Origin: a virus
Direction: 5' to 3' (one strand)
Virus record (IMG/VR): IMGVR_UViG_3300046167_000475
Span: 1-38,733 of that record
DNA length: 38,733 nt
The notes under the pieces were generated by a model. The model made no database searches. It saw nothing but the letters and a program-made list of their open reading frames with translations, and was not told the origin of the DNA. Position numbers and translations under genes: made by a program. This document shows, in pieces, positions 15,750-23,398 of the stretch (position 1 is its first letter; the number at the start of each line of letters is the position of its first letter).

Positions 15750-16019
15750 ACATAGGGGGGTTCATATTAAACGTCTTACCCTCCATATTAAACAGAAATA
15801 TTTTACCCATCATATTAAACAGAAAATCAAAATGGAAACACTATTTATTCAAACTAAAACAGAATTAAAGACCTTCATATTAAACACAAAAACCTCATCA
15901 AAATTAATTGACAAGGTTGTTAATGACTTACTAGACTTATATCCTAGTTGTGATTGGTGGATTGAGGATGGCTGGAGGTAGACCCCTCCATATTAAACGT
16001 CTTACCCTCTATGTTAAAC
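15742..16019. repeat. Iteron cluster, seven copies of CATATTAAAC
   Basis: Copies at 15742, 15763, 15784, 15811, 15876, 15989 and 16010 (the last with TATGTTAAAC). All face the same way. Steps of exactly 21 bases join copies 1-2-3 and 6-7, about two helical turns. Copies 2, 6 and 7 continue with GTCTTA. The cluster ends at the terL stop codon. Such phased repeats are typical of replication origin iterons or operator arrays. Confidence 0.75.
15832..15981 (+). CDS. Small protein inside the iteron region, 49 aa
   Basis: Starts METLFIQTKTELKTFILN and ends CDWWIEDGWR. One iteron is embedded in codons 15-19 (Phe-Ile-Leu-Asn). It could be a regulator that sits on its own operators, but no motif shows this and the frame could be chance. 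Confidence 0.35.
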   Translation: METLFIQTKTELKTFILNTKTSSKLIDKVVNDLLDLYPSCDWWIEDGWR

Positions 16020-16022
16020 GTC

Positions 16023-17237
16023 TTATCTAATTGTGTAGACTCCAGAGTTTATTCCTTGTATTAAGTACATCATAGCGTACCTAATAGCATCTATGTAGTG
16101 ATTAAACTTATCTACTGGAACTTCTCCTTTATCTTTCCAAACGTAGTTGTTAATCTCTCTTATAATACCGTGAGAGTTTCTATCTACTATTATCTCGTAA
16201 TCTTGCATAAGTGCTATACCAGATAATATACTCCCTTTCTTCTTTATAGTAGGTTTTATGTTAAGACCCAATACTTTTAACTCATTTATTAGTCTGGGTT
16301 CTGAATTATCACAGATTATCAAGTCTAAACCACATTCAGCTTTATTCTTACCGTATATCTGTGAAGTATTTAATCCTTTCTGACCAAATATCTCTTTTAC
16401 CCATACCTTTCTTGAATTTTTATCTACTGAAATTTTTACAAGCGTACTTAAATCTTCAGCGAATCCGAAATCTTGACCATAGCAAGTAAGTTCTGTAGGG
16501 ATATAGTCCCCTACCCTCCATTTTCTAATAATAGTACCTTCAGCTTTATTAAGCCAACCTCCTAGTATTTGATGTTGATACTTGTCTGGTCTTTTCTTTT
16601 TCATCTGATATATCTGTTGCAAGAATGAATCAGATAGATTCTCTTTGTTATCTCTATAATCAGTATGTATGTAAGTTGTATTGTTTCGCTCCATATTAGA
16701 CCCTTCCTTGACGTTTTCAGTTAGAAAGTATCTTTTGTATATCCAATGCTCTTTAGTTGTCGGATTCAGTATTAAAATGACTCTATTCTGCTTTAATTGA
16801 GAACGTATAGAGAAGTCAATCTTATCAAATGTACCTTCATCAACTAATTCCTCTGCTTCATCAACTACAAATGTAGTAATACCGTTAAGAGATTTAAGTG
16901 CAGCTGTTTGGTTACCAGATGATGTTCTAATACCTTTAAATATTATAGAGCTACCAGTCTTTAAGTTCATTATCTCATCTTTAGTTATCCTAAAGTCTTC
17001 GTGAACTCCCATTAGATTAATCTTTTCTATAAATTCTGGTATAATAGAAGTGTGTGCTGATATCATTGTATAACGAGAAAACAAAACCTTATGACCTTTC
17101 TCATAGGTTAAGTTAAGTAGGAATACGTTGATACTAAATGACTTACCAGAACCACGACCTCCAGTTACAACGAAGTATCTTGAAGGGTCTTTAAATAATG
17201 GTATGTACTTCTTGTGAATGCTTATCTTACTGTTCAT
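16023..17237 (-). CDS. terL: Terminase large subunit (PBSX / Terminase_3 type)
   Basis: 404 aa, the packaging motor and nuclease. Walker A is GGRGSGKS (residues 26-33), Walker B is VVDEAEE (124-130). The RNase H-like nuclease domain shows its acidic residues in GQDFGF (Asp256), IICDNSEP (Asp310) and HYIDAIRYAM (Asp383). Its ATG lies inside the end of terS (11-base overlap). The gene ends against the iteron cluster. Confidence 0.93.
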   Translation of the reverse strand: MNSKISIHKKYIPLFKDPSRYFVVTGGRGSGKSFSINVFLLNLTYEKGHKVLFSRYTMISAHTSIIPEFIEKINLMGVHEDFRITKDEIMNLKTGSSIIFKGIRTSSGNQTAALKSLNGITTFVVDEAEELVDEGTFDKIDFSIRSQLKQNRVILILNPTTKEHWIYKRYFLTENVKEGSNMERNNTTYIHTDYRDNKENLSDSFLQQIYQMKKKRPDKYQHQILGGWLNKAEGTIIRKWRVGDYIPTELTCYGQDFGFAEDLSTLVKISVDKNSRKVWVKEIFGQKGLNTSQIYGKNKAECGLDLIICDNSEPRLINELKVLGLNIKPTIKKKGSILSGIALMQDYEIIVDRNSHGIIREINNYVWKDKGEVPVDKFNHYIDAIRYAMMYLIQGINSGVYTIR

Positions 17238-17613
17238 CGTCTGGAGTTACGTCTATAATCTTACCTTTAACTTTCTTACTTACCTCACTATCCCCAAAGA
17301 AGTTTATAATAGGTGCTTTAACAGTTGTTCCTACATTATCTTTTTCTTCCTCATACATCATATCAGTAAGCAATTTCATATGGTTATAGCTACCTTCTTT
17401 AGCTTTCTTAGCCATAGACTCAAACATAGCTACTTCGCTACCAAATACATTCTTAATAGCTTTCTTAGCGTACTGTTTCTTTCTGCTCTTCTTAGCTTGA
17501 TTCATTGCTGGCTTATTAGACCTCTCAAGTTGAGGTACTGGTAACTTAGGTATAGATTTCTTCCTAGAGTTTCCCTTCCTACCGTCAGTAGGTTTAATTT
17601 CTTTACTATTCAT
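17227..17613 (-). CDS. Terminase small subunit (putative)
   Basis: 128 aa, a very basic N-terminal half followed by a helical part (VFGSEVAMFESMAKKAKEGS) and an acidic end. It lies directly upstream of terL with an 11-base overlap and is preceded by the late-type motif (17616-17631) two bases before its ATG. Identity rests on position, size and the DNA-binding-like charge; small subunits are poorly conserved. Confidence 0.65.
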   Translation of the reverse strand: MNSKEIKPTDGRKGNSRKKSIPKLPVPQLERSNKPAMNQAKKSRKKQYAKKAIKNVFGSEVAMFESMAKKAKEGSYNHMKLLTDMMYEEEKDNVGTTVKAPIINFFGDSEVSKKVKGKIIDVTPDDEQ

Positions 17614-17615
17614 AA

Positions 17616-17631
17616 TAAGATAACTATTTTT
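17616..17631 (-). promoter_or_regulatory. Late-type motif before terS
   Basis: Minus strand AAAAATAGTTATCTTA, then TTATG with the terS start codon. It fills the short gap after the stop of the 84-aa gene, so it separates packaging genes from the replication operon. Confidence 0.6.
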
Positions 17632-17885
17632 TACAGTACTGTATTATCAAGACCCTCTTCTTCCCCAGCTGTAGTGAATAAATCGCTTAATCTTTCAATC
17701 TCATACTCATCTATAGCTTTTTTAATACCAGCGCAGTAAAAGTAATCCTCTAAGTCTTCAAAGTATTGTAAAGCTGCGTAGGCTTCTTCTAAATTCCATA
17801 CGTTATTCTCAAAGCAAGCTAAAGAACCTTCAAATGCTTCTTCAATTCTACCTCTATTATGCTCTCTGTATTCTAATTCCGTCAT
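17631..17885 (-). CDS. Small acidic protein, 84 aa
   Basis: A helical, strongly acidic protein (WNLEEAYAALQYFEDLEDYF). It overlaps the flap endonuclease gene by 29 bases. Found between replication and packaging genes; no family recognised. Confidence 0.55.
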   Translation of the reverse strand: MTELEYREHNRGRIEEAFEGSLACFENNVWNLEEAYAALQYFEDLEDYFYCAGIKKAIDEYEIERLSDLFTTAGEEEGLDNTVL

Positions 17886-18585
17886 CGCAATCTGTTTTTA
17901 ATGTTAATAATGATTTGCATTCGTTATATTTCTCTCTAGCTTCATCTCCATAGACATCCTTAAACAACTTATAGACTCTTCTTGTAGCTGAGAATGGTGT
18001 TTTAACGTCATCTAAGAGCTTTTTAGCGTAAACCTTTCCATAACCCTTACAGTACTTAATATTGTCTGCTGAATCGCCTACAATCATCTGAGTATAAAAG
18101 TTAATAGTAGCTTCTTCTTCTGATATCTTAGTAAGTGTTTTACGTTTCCAATGATAATCATAAAACCAGCAAGGGAATTGCTTATAGTCTTTATCTAATG
18201 ATGCTATAATTACAGAGTCAATACCTCTCTCATCAGATACTCTTTTCCACAAGGTAGCTACTACATCATCTGTTTCAATACCTATACCGTAATGTGATTT
18301 ATACTTTCTCTTAACTAAGTTGTGTAACTTACCTAATGTCGGAGGTCTTTCTCCAGTTCTATTAGCTTTATACTCTTTAGATATATCGTTTCTAAAATTA
18401 CCTTTAGAACCATTACATACTATAAACTTCTCTACCTCTACTTGCTCTTCTAACTCAGCAAATATCTTATCAAGTCCTTCTTGAAATTTCTCGTAAGCCT
18501 TATCTATTGTTAACCACTTCTCATCTGATTTAGAATCAAAGCAAGATGCATAGATAAGACTGTCTGCGTCAAATAATACTACCAA
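17857..18585 (-). CDS. 5'-3' exonuclease / flap endonuclease
   Basis: 242 aa with PIN-like FEN motifs: LFDADSLIYA (Asp6, Asp8), SKEYKANRTGERPPTLGKL with the arch lysine/arginines, ETDDVVATL, SLDKDYKQFP, and the helix-hairpin-helix region MIVGDSADNIKYCKGYGKV. It removes RNA primers and flaps during phage replication, like T5 D15 or T4 RNase H. No ATG is available; TTG at 18585, overlapping the previous stop, is the likely start. Confidence 0.85.
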   Translation of the reverse strand: MVVLFDADSLIYASCFDSKSDEKWLTIDKAYEKFQEGLDKIFAELEEQVEVEKFIVCNGSKGNFRNDISKEYKANRTGERPPTLGKLHNLVKRKYKSHYGIGIETDDVVATLWKRVSDERGIDSVIIASLDKDYKQFPCWFYDYHWKRKTLTKISEEEATINFYTQMIVGDSADNIKYCKGYGKVYAKKLLDDVKTPFSATRRVYKLFKDVYGDEAREKYNECKSLLTLKTDCDDGIRIQRA

Positions 18586-18770
18586 AACTTTCCTACTCTT
18601 TTAACTCTTAACTTAGCTCTAGCTCTTTCTTTAGATGCTTGAACCTTTTCATCTTTTGCTTGAATATCTGCTTCAGATAAAGAAGGTGCTTTATAATCTT
18701 CCTCTGGTCTTTTCATTGTAATTGGGTTAAGACCTTGCTCCCAGAACTTGTGGCATTTTGCTTCTTTCAT
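18579..18770 (-). CDS. Small basic protein, 63 aa
   Basis: Starts MKEAKCHKFWEQGLNPITMK; the C-terminal half is a charged Ala/Lys/Arg helix. It has its own class I promoter directly upstream, so the FEN-terminase part of the operon can be read separately. Function unknown. Confidence 0.55.
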   Translation of the reverse strand: MKEAKCHKFWEQGLNPITMKRPEEDYKAPSLSEADIQAKDEKVQASKERARAKLRVKRVGKFW

Positions 18771-18796
18771 AATTTAGTTGTTTAGTTATTAAAGTA

Positions 18797-18827
18797 CAAA
18801 CCTACAAAATATAAACGACATACGCAA
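18797..18827 (-). promoter_or_regulatory. Class I promoter, copy 3
   Basis: Minus strand TTG, 20 bases beginning CGTATGTCG, TAGGTTTG (18797-18804). Internal promoter of the replication operon, upstream of the gene at 18770. Confidence 0.8.
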
Positions 18828-18863
18828 ATAAAATGTAGGTTAAATACAAAATAAATAGTTAAT

Positions 18864-19355
18864 TTATTGATAAGCAGAGATATATCTTTCTAAGTTCTTA
18901 ACAATCCTTGCGATGCAAGAACCACAACTCGTTCTCCTATTCTCTCTAGCACTAAACACATAGTTATAGATATCCACTAATCTAACTTTGTCGTTATAGT
19001 CAACTAAAGACCTCTTCCTCTTTAAAAAGTCTGTTAGGAATACATAATCTTCCTCTTTAAGACACTTAACAGTCTTATACCTAAACTCTTTATTCCACTT
19101 ATCCTTTCTCTCATCACATCCACAATCATCTCCAGCTATAAACTTAACGACCTTATCTATACCAGTTGCTTTTGTTATCTTAGCTACAGTATCTCCAAGT
19201 CCTTTGGATTGACTCTCTACGTTCTTTTTAAGAGACTCAAATCCTTCTTTGGATGCTTTCCATTGCTTATACTCTCTATAATCTTTAGACCTCTTGTCTA
19301 TGGTGTTATAGAAACCTCTTTCTTCTAAATCTAAATAATACTTATCTTGTTTCAT
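18864..19355 (-). CDS. Cys-rich protein next to the sigma factor
   Basis: 163 aa. The centre has ATGIDKVVKFIAGDDCGCDE (about residues 62-81) and the end has TSCGSCIARIVKNLERY, giving two closely spaced Cys pairs, likely a zinc site. It recurs in Bacteroidota phages as far as I recall, without known function. It starts three bases after the sigma factor stop, so the two are probably made together and might interact. Confidence 0.55.
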   Translation of the reverse strand: MKQDKYYLDLEERGFYNTIDKRSKDYREYKQWKASKEGFESLKKNVESQSKGLGDTVAKITKATGIDKVVKFIAGDDCGCDERKDKWNKEFRYKTVKCLKEEDYVFLTDFLKRKRSLVDYNDKVRLVDIYNYVFSARENRRTSCGSCIARIVKNLERYISAYQ

Positions 19356-19358
19356 AAT

Positions 19359-19901
19359 TTATAGTATTTTATCGTAATCTTCGTTAAAGTAATCTATTAA
19401 GTCTTCTGATAATTCTTCTCTCATTATTTCTCTATAGCTTTTTACTGAGTTATGTATAGAATTCAAACCTATATTAGCTCCGTTAGCTATCTGTCTTAAT
19501 GATTGACCGTGTAAGAAGTATAATTCAAATAACTTCCTATCGTAAGGCTTCCATTTAGATGTTATAGATTTAACTCTGCTAGTAAGTAATTCAAAAGCAT
19601 TGTCTTCTTCTTCGCTATAGTCTGAATAGTCGGTGTTAATTTCATTTCCTAACAATTCACAAATCTCTAGCTTCTTGTATACTTTTGTTCTTCTACTAGT
19701 CTTATACATATTAACTAAAACAGTCCATACAAAGTATCTATTAACAGTATCTTTGTAAGAAACATCCTCTTTAGTCTTACCTAGTCTATGCAATCTGATA
19801 TACATATCTTGAACTAAATCATTAGCTCTATCCATATCATTTGTCATACTGTAAGCTATTCTAATCCAATCTTCGTGCTTTGTTGCAAGTAATTCTAACA
19901 T
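19359..19901 (-). CDS. RNA polymerase sigma factor (sigma-70 family, ECF-like)
   Basis: 180 aa with only regions 2 and 4. Region 2 is RIAYSMTNDMDRANDLVQDM (about 14-33). Region 4 is near 119-163, with YDRKLFELYFLHGQSLRQIA and a recognition helix around NIGLNSIHNSVKSY. It most likely redirects host RNA polymerase to phage genes. The late-type motif found before structural and packaging genes is a candidate target. The ATG overlaps the RusA-like stop (TAATG). Confidence 0.75.
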   Translation of the reverse strand: MLELLATKHEDWIRIAYSMTNDMDRANDLVQDMYIRLHRLGKTKEDVSYKDTVNRYFVWTVLVNMYKTSRRTKVYKKLEICELLGNEINTDYSDYSEEEDNAFELLTSRVKSITSKWKPYDRKLFELYFLHGQSLRQIANGANIGLNSIHNSVKSYREIMREELSEDLIDYFNEDYDKIL

Positions 19902-20296
19902 TATATCTCTTTAATTATTATTTCTACTCTTGGTCTTTCTCTATCTAATTCTGTAGGTAAGATGGTTTCTTTCTTTACATAATTATCATTATCATCTTCC
20001 CAACAACCATACTCTGTAATAGAGTCTAATAAGTATTTACTAACCACAGATACAACATTCATCTTATCCATCTTTCTGTTAGATGCTTTAAACACTTGAT
20101 AGGTAATCTCTACTGGAGTTTTAATCTTTAAACCCTCTAAGTTATACCTCATTAACTTGTGATAAGTCTTCTTAGCATCATTGTTTGTTCTGTGATGTAA
20201 GTTTCGGTATGTATTCATATTCAACGCTACCCTTTTGTCCTTTACAGACTTTCTAGGTAGCGTTACGAATAATGGAGATTCTATCTTATGAATCAT
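19901..20296 (-). CDS. RusA-like Holliday junction resolvase
   Basis: 131 aa. The segment NRKMDKMNVVSVVSKYLLDS (about 73-92) followed by ITEYGCWEDDNDNYV matches the RusA layout, in which conserved Asp residues bind metal, and the C-terminal strand RPRVEIIIKEI closes the fold. It would resolve branched DNA from ERF-mediated recombination before packaging. Both ends are coupled by TAATG overlaps. Confidence 0.7.
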   Translation of the reverse strand: MIHKIESPLFVTLPRKSVKDKRVALNMNTYRNLHHRTNNDAKKTYHKLMRYNLEGLKIKTPVEITYQVFKASNRKMDKMNVVSVVSKYLLDSITEYGCWEDDNDNYVKKETILPTELDRERPRVEIIIKEI

Positions 20297-21018
20297 TATA
20301 GGTGCATTGGCTCATTAATAGCGTGCTTCCCTCCAAAGATAACAGCACAACCAATAGCTGGTTTCTTAAAGTTCTTACCGTAAGCCATAGCATAAGATTT
20401 ACTATCTATCCCACATCCTACTGCACATCCAAAAACCTTATAGTTAGCTCCTACAACAAATTCAGTAAACATCTCTGTGTGTCTATGACCTTGAACAGTA
20501 CTCATCATATCGTCTTTTGCTTTCTTGGTCGCTCTTCCAGACTCTCCGTGAATATATTGAACACCGTCATAAACGAATCTAGTATCGTAATTCCAATTAG
20601 GAGTTTCCAATACCTCTGCCATACCCTTAATCCATCTCTTAGGTACACCAGAACTAAATGCTTTACGAGATATAATTCTATCGTGGTTACCGATACATAC
20701 GTCTGCATTAGGGAATGCTTTATACCATTTACTTAATTTCTTAATAGCTAATTCTAATTCATCTCCTCCTCCTAGACCATCTGGGTCTGGTTCGTGATAA
20801 GAACTGTAATGGTTATCAATTACATCTCCAATGAATACAACTCTATTACAATTATGCTTTGCGTAAACCTCTTTACAATGGTCTAAGTAACCATCTAAAC
20901 AGAAAGGCTCGTGTAAGTCTCCTATTACTAATACTTTATCTTCTTTTCCAACTAAATAGTTGTATGCTTTTAGGATATTTCCTTTAAGTCTTGGTCTAAA
21001 ATCTTTTGCTTTTTTCAT
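20296..21018 (-). CDS. Calcineurin-like metallophosphatase
   Basis: 240 aa. The full two-metal motif set is present: GDLHEP (33-38), GDVIDNH (64-70), GNHD (110-113), HGES near 157, and GHRH (177-180). It could be a phosphodiesterase or nuclease in DNA metabolism; its place between the ATPase and the resolvase suggests a DNA repair or recombination role, though the substrate is unknown. Confidence 0.8.
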   Translation of the reverse strand: MKKAKDFRPRLKGNILKAYNYLVGKEDKVLVIGDLHEPFCLDGYLDHCKEVYAKHNCNRVVFIGDVIDNHYSSYHEPDPDGLGGGDELELAIKKLSKWYKAFPNADVCIGNHDRIISRKAFSSGVPKRWIKGMAEVLETPNWNYDTRFVYDGVQYIHGESGRATKKAKDDMMSTVQGHRHTEMFTEFVVGANYKVFGCAVGCGIDSKSYAMAYGKNFKKPAIGCAVIFGGKHAINEPMHL

Positions 21019-21063
21019 CTGTATAAATATAGTTATTATTTGTTATATTGTTGCTTATAATTG

Positions 21064-21921
21064 TTAGAAACTATAAACATCGTCTGGGTTAATTACTGTT
21101 GGCAATCCACTTTCGTCTAATTTAAAATCAAACTGCTCAAAAGGTGTATTTCTACTTCTCTTACAAGATACAGTTACAGCTCCTAACTTATTAGGGTCTC
21201 TCTCTAATTGTATTTGAGTTTCTGCTTTCTTCTCTAAGAAACTACCTAAATGACCAGTAGGCTTATCTGAACCAAAGTTAGAGTGTATTACTGTAATGAT
21301 ATGACAATCATAGATAGTAGTCCAAGCCATAATCTTCTGTACTACGAGATTTGACTCTTCAAGATTGTTTGCATCAGATACTAAATCTGCCACACCATCA
21401 ATAACTACAACTCCTATCTTCTTACCAGCATCTGTTAATGATTGTAAATAATATTCTATGAAGTTTATTCTATCTCTAAAACCTACTTTTCTTAATGCAA
21501 ATGTATGGTAAAAGTCTAAGTTAGATGTTTTATTCATCCATTGAATACGTTTAAATACTCTTTGTGAATGCCAGTCTCCTTGCTCTGTATCGAAATGGAT
21601 ATACTCTCTATCCTCTCTAAAGGATTTTAAACCAGATGTATGAGTTCCATTTGGGTTACAGTAAGCAGAACCTAATAAACTAACAAAGAATGTCTTCATA
21701 GACTTAGGAGGTGCTTGTATAAAGCTAAAGTTACCATAAGTACCTATTGGTATAGGAAACTCTTTAATCTCTCCGTCTCTTGTTACTACTTCTTTAGTTT
21801 TATAGCTAATTGCTACTGGAGGATGTTCTATCTTTTCATTAATGTTGATAGCACATTCTTCTTGTATCATTTGCATAGATAAGATATGCTCGTGCTTTTC
21901 TGCTTTTTGTTCTTCGCTCAT
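21064..21921 (-). CDS. RepA/RecA-like ATPase (AAA_25 type), putative replicative helicase
   Basis: 285 aa. The Walker A is APPKSMKT (70-77), Walker B is GVVVIDGVADLV (about 170-181), and a HSNFGSDKPTGHLGS loop follows. The arrangement fits hexameric RepA-like / RecA-fold ATPases that phages use as replicative helicases or recombinases. The N-terminal 55 residues are an extension. It lies in the replication operon after SSB and an 88-aa gene. Confidence 0.75.
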   Translation of the reverse strand: MSEEQKAEKHEHILSMQMIQEECAININEKIEHPPVAISYKTKEVVTRDGEIKEFPIPIGTYGNFSFIQAPPKSMKTFFVSLLGSAYCNPNGTHTSGLKSFREDREYIHFDTEQGDWHSQRVFKRIQWMNKTSNLDFYHTFALRKVGFRDRINFIEYYLQSLTDAGKKIGVVVIDGVADLVSDANNLEESNLVVQKIMAWTTIYDCHIITVIHSNFGSDKPTGHLGSFLEKKAETQIQLERDPNKLGAVTVSCKRSRNTPFEQFDFKLDESGLPTVINPDDVYSF

Positions 21922-21926
21922 TTTGT

Positions 21927-22193
21927 TTAATATTTAATTTGTGTGTAAGCTCCTACGCATTCATTGTACCAAAAGTCTATTTCCTTCTTTATTTCATCTT
22001 CTTTTTTCTGACCAAAAACACTTTTCATTATGTGTTCATTAGTTAACCCTTTATAATAGTTGTCATACCTAAAGAAGTAAGCTGGAATCCACTTATTTAA
22101 CTTAGCTTGATTTTCCCAATCCCAATCTAAACTACCCCATTCTGTATAACTAACTTTTCTGTACTCAGAAGGATGTTGAACTTTTTGAACCAT
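21927..22193 (-). CDS. Small protein, 88 aa
   Basis: Trp- and Tyr-rich (WGSLDWDWENQAKLNKWIPA, FFRYDNYYKG). It lies between the SSB and the RepA-like ATPase, five bases before the latter, so a helicase partner is conceivable. No family recognised. Confidence 0.5.
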   Translation of the reverse strand: MVQKVQHPSEYRKVSYTEWGSLDWDWENQAKLNKWIPAYFFRYDNYYKGLTNEHIMKSVFGQKKEDEIKKEIDFWYNECVGAYTQIKY

Positions 22194-22220
22194 TTGTTTT
22201 TAGTTTATAGGTTAATAGTT

Positions 22221-22250
22221 AAATAATAAAGGGAGGCTTTTACACCTCCC
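22221..22250 (-). terminator. Intrinsic terminator after SSB
   Basis: Minus strand GGGAGG, 8-base loop, CCTCCC, then TTTATTATT. Located just past the SSB stop (22258). It probably lowers expression of the genes beyond SSB. Confidence 0.7.
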
Positions 22251-22257
22251 AATAAAT

Positions 22258-22593
22258 TTAAAATGGTAAGTCGTCTGATATCTCTTCTGAAGGTACTCCT
22301 ATATCAGTTGCTGGTGCAGCTGCTTGAGATTTAAATACTTTCCAAGCTGTTAAGCTAACATAGTACTTCTCTTTGTACTCATTACCTCTAACATTAAAGT
22401 CTACGTCTACTACAGACCCTACCTTGTTGTACTTTAAGAAGTCATCTACTTTGTCTTGTACTATTTCAAACTTAACATCTTGAGGATATTTCTCATCGTT
22501 AGTTGTTAATACAAATTCTACTTTTTGGAATCCAGAGTCAAATACTTGTTTCTCTCCGATTAATTTAATTGTTCCAGTTAATTGTAAGCTCAT
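22258..22593 (-). CDS. Single-stranded DNA-binding protein, DUF3127 type
   Basis: 111 aa OB-fold-like protein with strands QLTGTIKLIGEKQVF, KVEFVLTTND, VGSVVDVDFNVRGNEY and YYVSLTAWKVF. The acidic tail ends EISDDLPF, as SSB proteins do to recruit partners. The family replaces classical SSB in many Bacteroidota phages. It is followed by a strong terminator, consistent with high dosage of SSB. Confidence 0.75.
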   Translation of the reverse strand: MSLQLTGTIKLIGEKQVFDSGFQKVEFVLTTNDEKYPQDVKFEIVQDKVDDFLKYNKVGSVVDVDFNVRGNEYKEKYYVSLTAWKVFKSQAAAPATDIGVPSEEISDDLPF

Positions 22594-22613
22594 AATTTAT
22601 TTATTTTAATTGT

Positions 22614-23156
22614 TTATACTAATGATTTTTCTATTTCTGCTGATACTACATACTTAGTCTTTACTTGTGCTATAGTAAATTTACCTCCAGCTAAGGCTTC
22701 TTTTACTTTCTTATACTCTGGACTACCTAGCTTTAATGATGGCTTAGATTTACCGTGAGTATTACTAGCGTCAGCATCTTTAGTATCGTCTAATAATAAT
22801 AGGTTTCCAAGACTATACTTCTTACTGTATGAGCTAGCTGCTCCAGTTCGTTGTGGCATTTGCATTCCTTTAGCATCAAAGTCTATAATAGCTTGTGCAG
22901 TAGATGAGATTGAACTTTCTCTGTCTGTAGTGTCTAAGTCTATTACTTTAGCTTCTGAATGTACGAATACTTTACCAGCAACCTCTCTTAATTCATCACT
23001 AATTTTAAATAGTACTGAATACTTTTGTTCAAATGGTTTGATAGCTTCCAAGATATCTTCTGCTGAACGATACTTGTACTTTCCAAACGAATTGTACTGA
23101 TTCTTAGGTGCTTTAAGCTCTAATTGAATCTTTTGTAGTTTTTCTAAAATTGTCAT
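22614..23156 (-). CDS. ERF family single-strand annealing protein
   Basis: 180 aa. The ERF signature is clear: NSFGKYKYRSAEDILEAIKP (22-41), and later MPQRTGAASSYSKKYSL (about 100-116) then LLLDDTKDAD. It anneals single-stranded DNA in phage recombination and works with SSB, the next gene. The C-terminal part is a short helical domain (VKEALAGGKFTIAQVKTKY). Confidence 0.88.
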   Translation of the reverse strand: MTILEKLQKIQLELKAPKNQYNSFGKYKYRSAEDILEAIKPFEQKYSVLFKISDELREVAGKVFVHSEAKVIDLDTTDRESSISSTAQAIIDFDAKGMQMPQRTGAASSYSKKYSLGNLLLLDDTKDADASNTHGKSKPSLKLGSPEYKKVKEALAGGKFTIAQVKTKYVVSAEIEKSLV

Positions 23157-23158
23157 TC

Positions 23159-23332
23159 TTAATTGGTTTTTAATAATTCTGTTCTTATTACTTGTTTATA
23201 ATCTCTCGGACACTTATCATCCGTAAGCTCGAATATCCACGTTTCTAATATAGCTATTCTTGCTTCTTTCTGTGCATTACTGTCTTGTAGTGCCTTAATC
23301 TGTGCATTCTTAAAATCTACTAAATCTGTCAT
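23159..23332 (-). CDS. Small helical protein at the head of the replication operon
   Basis: 57 aa from the ATG at 23332. An upstream TTG (23353) would overlap the -7 box. One coiled-coil-like helix (LVDFKNAQIKALQDSNAQKE). It is the first gene after a class I promoter and sits two bases before the ERF gene. Confidence 0.5.
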   Translation of the reverse strand: MTDLVDFKNAQIKALQDSNAQKEARIAILETWIFELTDDKCPRDYKQVIRTELLKTN

Positions 23333-23350
23333 AGTTTCTGTTTTGAGATA

Positions 23351-23381
23351 CAAACCTACGAAATATAAATGACATACGCAA
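23351..23381 (-). promoter_or_regulatory. Class I promoter, copy 4 (replication operon)
   Basis: Minus strand TTG (23381-23379), 20 bases beginning CGTATGTCA, TAGGTTTG (23358-23351). It gives a leader of about 12 bases before the ATG at 23332. Main promoter for ERF, SSB and the downstream genes. Confidence 0.85.
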
Positions 23382-23398
23382 GTTTTATTTGATTTATT

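Noticed and set aside
15742-16019. CRISPR array
   Set aside because: The repeats are only 10 bases with short, unequal spacers and no cas genes; they fit protein-binding iterons.
20302-20736. 144-codon plus-strand frame opposite the metallophosphatase
   Set aside because: The minus strand carries the full metallophosphatase motif set in the operon direction; the plus frame has no motif.
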